The position numbers and the translations under genes were made by a program. Shown here one piece after another: positions 5,968 through 8,117 of a DNA stretch of 8,117 bases. Position 1 is the first letter of the stretch. Each line of letters opens with the position of its first letter. The notes under the pieces were generated by a model, which searched no databases, had not been told where the DNA came from, and saw only the letters and a list, made by a program, of their open reading frames with translations. The DNA is from Bacteroidia bacterium (lineage in GTDB: Bacteria > Bacteroidota > Bacteroidia > JAESSM01 > NORP286), in NCBI GenBank assembly GCA_016764115.1, contig JAESSM010000005.1:7050-15166 (forward strand). Reading direction: 5' to 3'.

Positions 5968-7098
5968 ATGCACATCCCATTTAATAAGCCATACTTATCA
6001 GGAAGAGAAATTGAATATATCAAACAAGCAATTGAATCAAACAAGACTTCCGGAAATGGGTTTTATACACAGAGGTGCCATGAGTTTTTTGAAGATAAAT
6101 ATTCATTTGGAAAGACTTTTTTAACTACTTCTTGTACTGATGCCCTTGAAATGTCAGCTATTCTGATGGATATCAAACCAGGGGACCAAATCATTTTACC
6201 TGCTTATACATTTGTTTCTACTGCCAATGCATTCGTGTTACGAGGTGCTGATTTGGTTTTTGCTGATAGTGAGCAAAATACTCCAAACCTAGATGTTAAT
6301 AGTATTGAGAGTTTGATAAATCCAAAAACGAAGGCAATTGTTGTGGTTCATTATGGTGGTGTAGCTTGTGATATGGATAAGGTTCTTAACATTGCTAAAC
6401 AACATGATCTTTATGTTGTTGAAGATGCGGCTCAAGGTATAGATTCTTATTACAATGGCCAGCCATTAGGTTCATTAGGTGATTTTGCTGCATTTTCTTT
6501 CCATGAAACAAAAAACATTATCTCTGGTGAAGGGGGAATGTTGGTAGTGAACAATGAAAAATATATAGACAGAGCGGAAATCATATGGGAAAAAGGCACT
6601 AATCGAGCAGCTTTTTTTAGAGGGGAAGTTTCAAAATATAATTGGATAGACATTGGTTCTTCATTCTTACCTTCGGAAATAACTGCTGCTTTTTTATGGG
6701 GCCAATTAGAAAACTTAGATGCTATACAGCTCAAACGTAAAGAGCTATGGGAACGGTATTACTCGTTACTCGTAGGATTACAAGATAAGGAGCAATTAAT
6801 ACTCCCGGTAATTCCTGATTATGCTACCAAGAATGGACATTTGTTTTACATAGTATGTAAAGACAAGTCTGAAAGAGATTCATTGATTACTCATCTTAAA
6901 TCAAATGATGTACATGCCCTATTTCATTATTTATCTTTAGAGCAAAGTCCATTTTATAAAGATAAGCATGATGGTAGAAAATTGCCAAATGCTGAAAGGT
7001 ATACGGATTGCCTCGTGAGGTTACCAATGTATTATGACTTGAGTGATAGCGAAGTTATTAGAGTTGTAGAATTTATTATGGATTTTTATAATAAATAG
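5968..7098 (+). CDS. wecE: dTDP-4-amino-4,6-dideoxygalactose transaminase (WecE/RffA family)
   Basis: This PLP-dependent DegT/DnrJ/EryC1/StrS aminotransferase has 376 residues, the same length as E. coli WecE as I recall it, and follows WecE closely along its whole length. Shared blocks are IPFNKP at 3-8, LPAYTFVSTANAFVLRGA at 77-94, VVHYGGVACDMD at 126-137, VVEDAAQGI at 150-158 (Asp153 contacts the pyridine nitrogen), SFHETKNIISGEGG at 177-190 (Lys182 forms the PLP aldimine), AEIIWEKGTNRAAFFRGEVSKY at 203-224 (with GTNR at 210-213), and WIDIGSSFLPSE at 226-237. WecE transfers an amino group from glutamate to dTDP-4-keto-6-deoxyglucose, giving dTDP-Fuc4N. Stereochemistry at C4 is inferred from similarity. 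The start ATG is at 5968-5970 without a clear Shine-Dalgarno. It is divergent from the GT2 operon and is followed eight bases later by the DUF2723 gene. The dTDP-glucose supply genes rmlA and rmlB are not in the window. Confidence 0.93.
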   Translation: MHIPFNKPYLSGREIEYIKQAIESNKTSGNGFYTQRCHEFFEDKYSFGKTFLTTSCTDALEMSAILMDIKPGDQIILPAYTFVSTANAFVLRGADLVFADSEQNTPNLDVNSIESLINPKTKAIVVVHYGGVACDMDKVLNIAKQHDLYVVEDAAQGIDSYYNGQPLGSLGDFAAFSFHETKNIISGEGGMLVVNNEKYIDRAEIIWEKGTNRAAFFRGEVSKYNWIDIGSSFLPSEITAAFLWGQLENLDAIQLKRKELWERYYSLLVGLQDKEQLILPVIPDYATKNGHLFYIVCKDKSERDSLITHLKSNDVHALFHYLSLEQSPFYKDKHDGRKLPNAERYTDCLVRLPMYYDLSDSEVIRVVEFIMDFYNK

Positions 7099-7106
7099 CT
7101 TGATCT

Positions 7107-8117
7107 GTGTCTAAAGTAAATATTTCGAATTACTCTTTTATACTAATTTGTTTTTGCTTGCCATTTGCATTGTATGTCAATACAATGTCCACTTCATTGG
7201 GATTTATTGATGCAGCAGAATTTGCGTTGGTATCATTTCTGGGAAGCGTTGCTCATCCCCCCGGAACTCCTTCATATGTATTTATTGGGTGGATATGGAC
7301 AAAAACACTATCAATTTTCATGTCTGATAAAGTAGCTATAATATGTTTGTTATCAGTATTTTCTGTAGCCTTATCTACAGTTATAAATTACATGACTTTC
7401 CAGGTGATGTCAAAAGAGGTAGGCGACAAAAAATTCGATCAGTTTAGAATAAATGCTGCGTCACTGGCAGCTGCACTATCTATATCTCTTGGTATGACTT
7501 TTTGGAATTGGGCAAATGCAGTTGAGGTATATGGTTTTCAAATTCTATGTGGATCCATAATGCTTTACGGCTTAACTTGTTATCAGGTCCATAGAAATTA
7601 TTTGTTTTTGACATTTGCTTCAATTGGCTATGCTTTAGGATTGGCAAATCACCATCTCTATATGATCCTATTTACTCCCCTGATCTTATTTTATTTTTCA
7701 GATAACCTGTTTTCAAATCCTAAAAAGAAGCAACCAAAGTTTAATGTACAGGCACTGTTGGATTTCTTTAAAGATACATTAACAAGTAAGCATTTTCTAT
7801 TTCTAGCCGGATTAACAACGCTTATTACCTGTGGTTTTTATTTCTGGATGATGATCCGAGCCGGACTAGATTTCCAATTTGAGTTTGGTAGCCCGGATAA
7901 TGGCCAAAGGCTGTGGGAGCATATAACGGGCAAGGTCTACACAAAACTACTTATAGGAGAGAATAAGAATGAAAATATGTTTTATTTAAAGCTGATTTAT
8001 TTTTCAAAAATGATCTTTAATCAATATTTTTTCTTTTTACCATTTGTAATAATTGGTTTTGTGATTGTTTTAAAGAAGAGGCTTTATAAATTATTCTTTA
8101 TAATCTCTTTCTATTTT
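7107..8117 (+). CDS. DUF2723 (GT117-type) multi-spanning membrane protein, 3' end beyond the window
   Basis: An open frame of 337 codons runs to the right edge without a stop. It encodes a polytopic membrane protein of the DUF2723 family, whose human member TMEM260 is reported to be a protein O-mannosyltransferase (CAZy GT117). Family landmarks are a first helix at about 10-25, GFIDAAEFALVSFLGS at 32-47 holding the acidic pair Asp35 and Glu38, the very typical HPPGTPSY at 50-57, NAVEVYG at 137-143, GLANHH at 178-183, and GQRLWEHITGKVYTK at 266-280. Hydrophobic helices continue to the window end (for example 303-322). An in-frame stop at 7101-7103 leaves GTG at 7107-7109 as the best start, eight bases after wecE. 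An ATG at 7185 would delete the first helix. Bacterial members are probably GT-C enzymes using lipid-linked sugars; the acceptor here is unknown. Confidence 0.87.
   Translation, partial: MSKVNISNYSFILICFCLPFALYVNTMSTSLGFIDAAEFALVSFLGSVAHPPGTPSYVFIGWIWTKTLSIFMSDKVAIICLLSVFSVALSTVINYMTFQVMSKEVGDKKFDQFRINAASLAAALSISLGMTFWNWANAVEVYGFQILCGSIMLYGLTCYQVHRNYLFLTFASIGYALGLANHHLYMILFTPLILFYFSDNLFSNPKKKQPKFNVQALLDFFKDTLTSKHFLFLAGLTTLITCGFYFWMMIRAGLDFQFEFGSPDNGQRLWEHITGKVYTKLLIGENKNENMFYLKLIYFSKMIFNQYFFFLPFVIIGFVIVLKKRLYKLFFIISFYF

Noticed and set aside
1..8117. CRISPR arrays, tRNA or rRNA genes, insertion sequences, phage or defence genes
   Set aside because: No regularly spaced repeats, tRNA-like cloverleaf, transposase or integrase was seen on either strand by eye; the accessory content is a glycan locus.

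Overview
The window looks like chromosomal DNA from an AT-rich member of the Bacteroidota, probably near the Cytophagales. The evidence is weak Shine-Dalgarno use, promoter matches to the Bacteroidota form (TTG/TTTG, about 17-20 bases, TAnnTTTG), a STAS protein gene joined to RNase Z, and DUF2723 and WbqC-type proteins, which are common in that phylum. The species cannot be named from the sequence.

Layout. The left part (1-1907) is housekeeping and leftward: a 3'-truncated nucleoside diphosphate kinase gene (ndk), an intergenic region with a large imperfect inverted repeat (385-465), then a STAS-domain regulator and ribonuclease Z (rnz), nearly fused and driven by their own promoter. The middle (1924-5838) is a compact leftward five-gene operon: a membrane-anchored GT2 glycosyltransferase, a PhyH-type Fe(II)/2-oxoglutarate dioxygenase, a class I SAM methyltransferase, a PglD/NeuD-type left-handed beta-helix acyltransferase and a WbqC-family protein. 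Gaps are 7, 4 and 11 bases, then a 4-base overlap. About 130 bases divide this operon from a rightward pair (5968-8117): a WecE-type sugar-nucleotide aminotransferase, and 8 bases later a DUF2723 multi-spanning membrane protein that runs off the right edge and starts with GTG.

How the genes may work together. The rightward and leftward genes look like one divergent surface-glycan locus. WecE would make a dTDP-4-amino-4,6-dideoxy sugar. The PglD-like acyltransferase and WbqC protein are candidates for decorating its amino group. The dioxygenase and methyltransferase could hydroxylate and methylate the sugar or its acyl substituent. The GT2 enzyme could load a sugar onto a polyprenyl phosphate, and the DUF2723 protein could use such a lipid-linked donor in the periplasm. 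Each family call is well supported; the combined pathway is inference. No genes for dTDP-sugar supply (rmlA, rmlB), flippase, polymerase or ligase lie in the window, so the locus depends on genes elsewhere.
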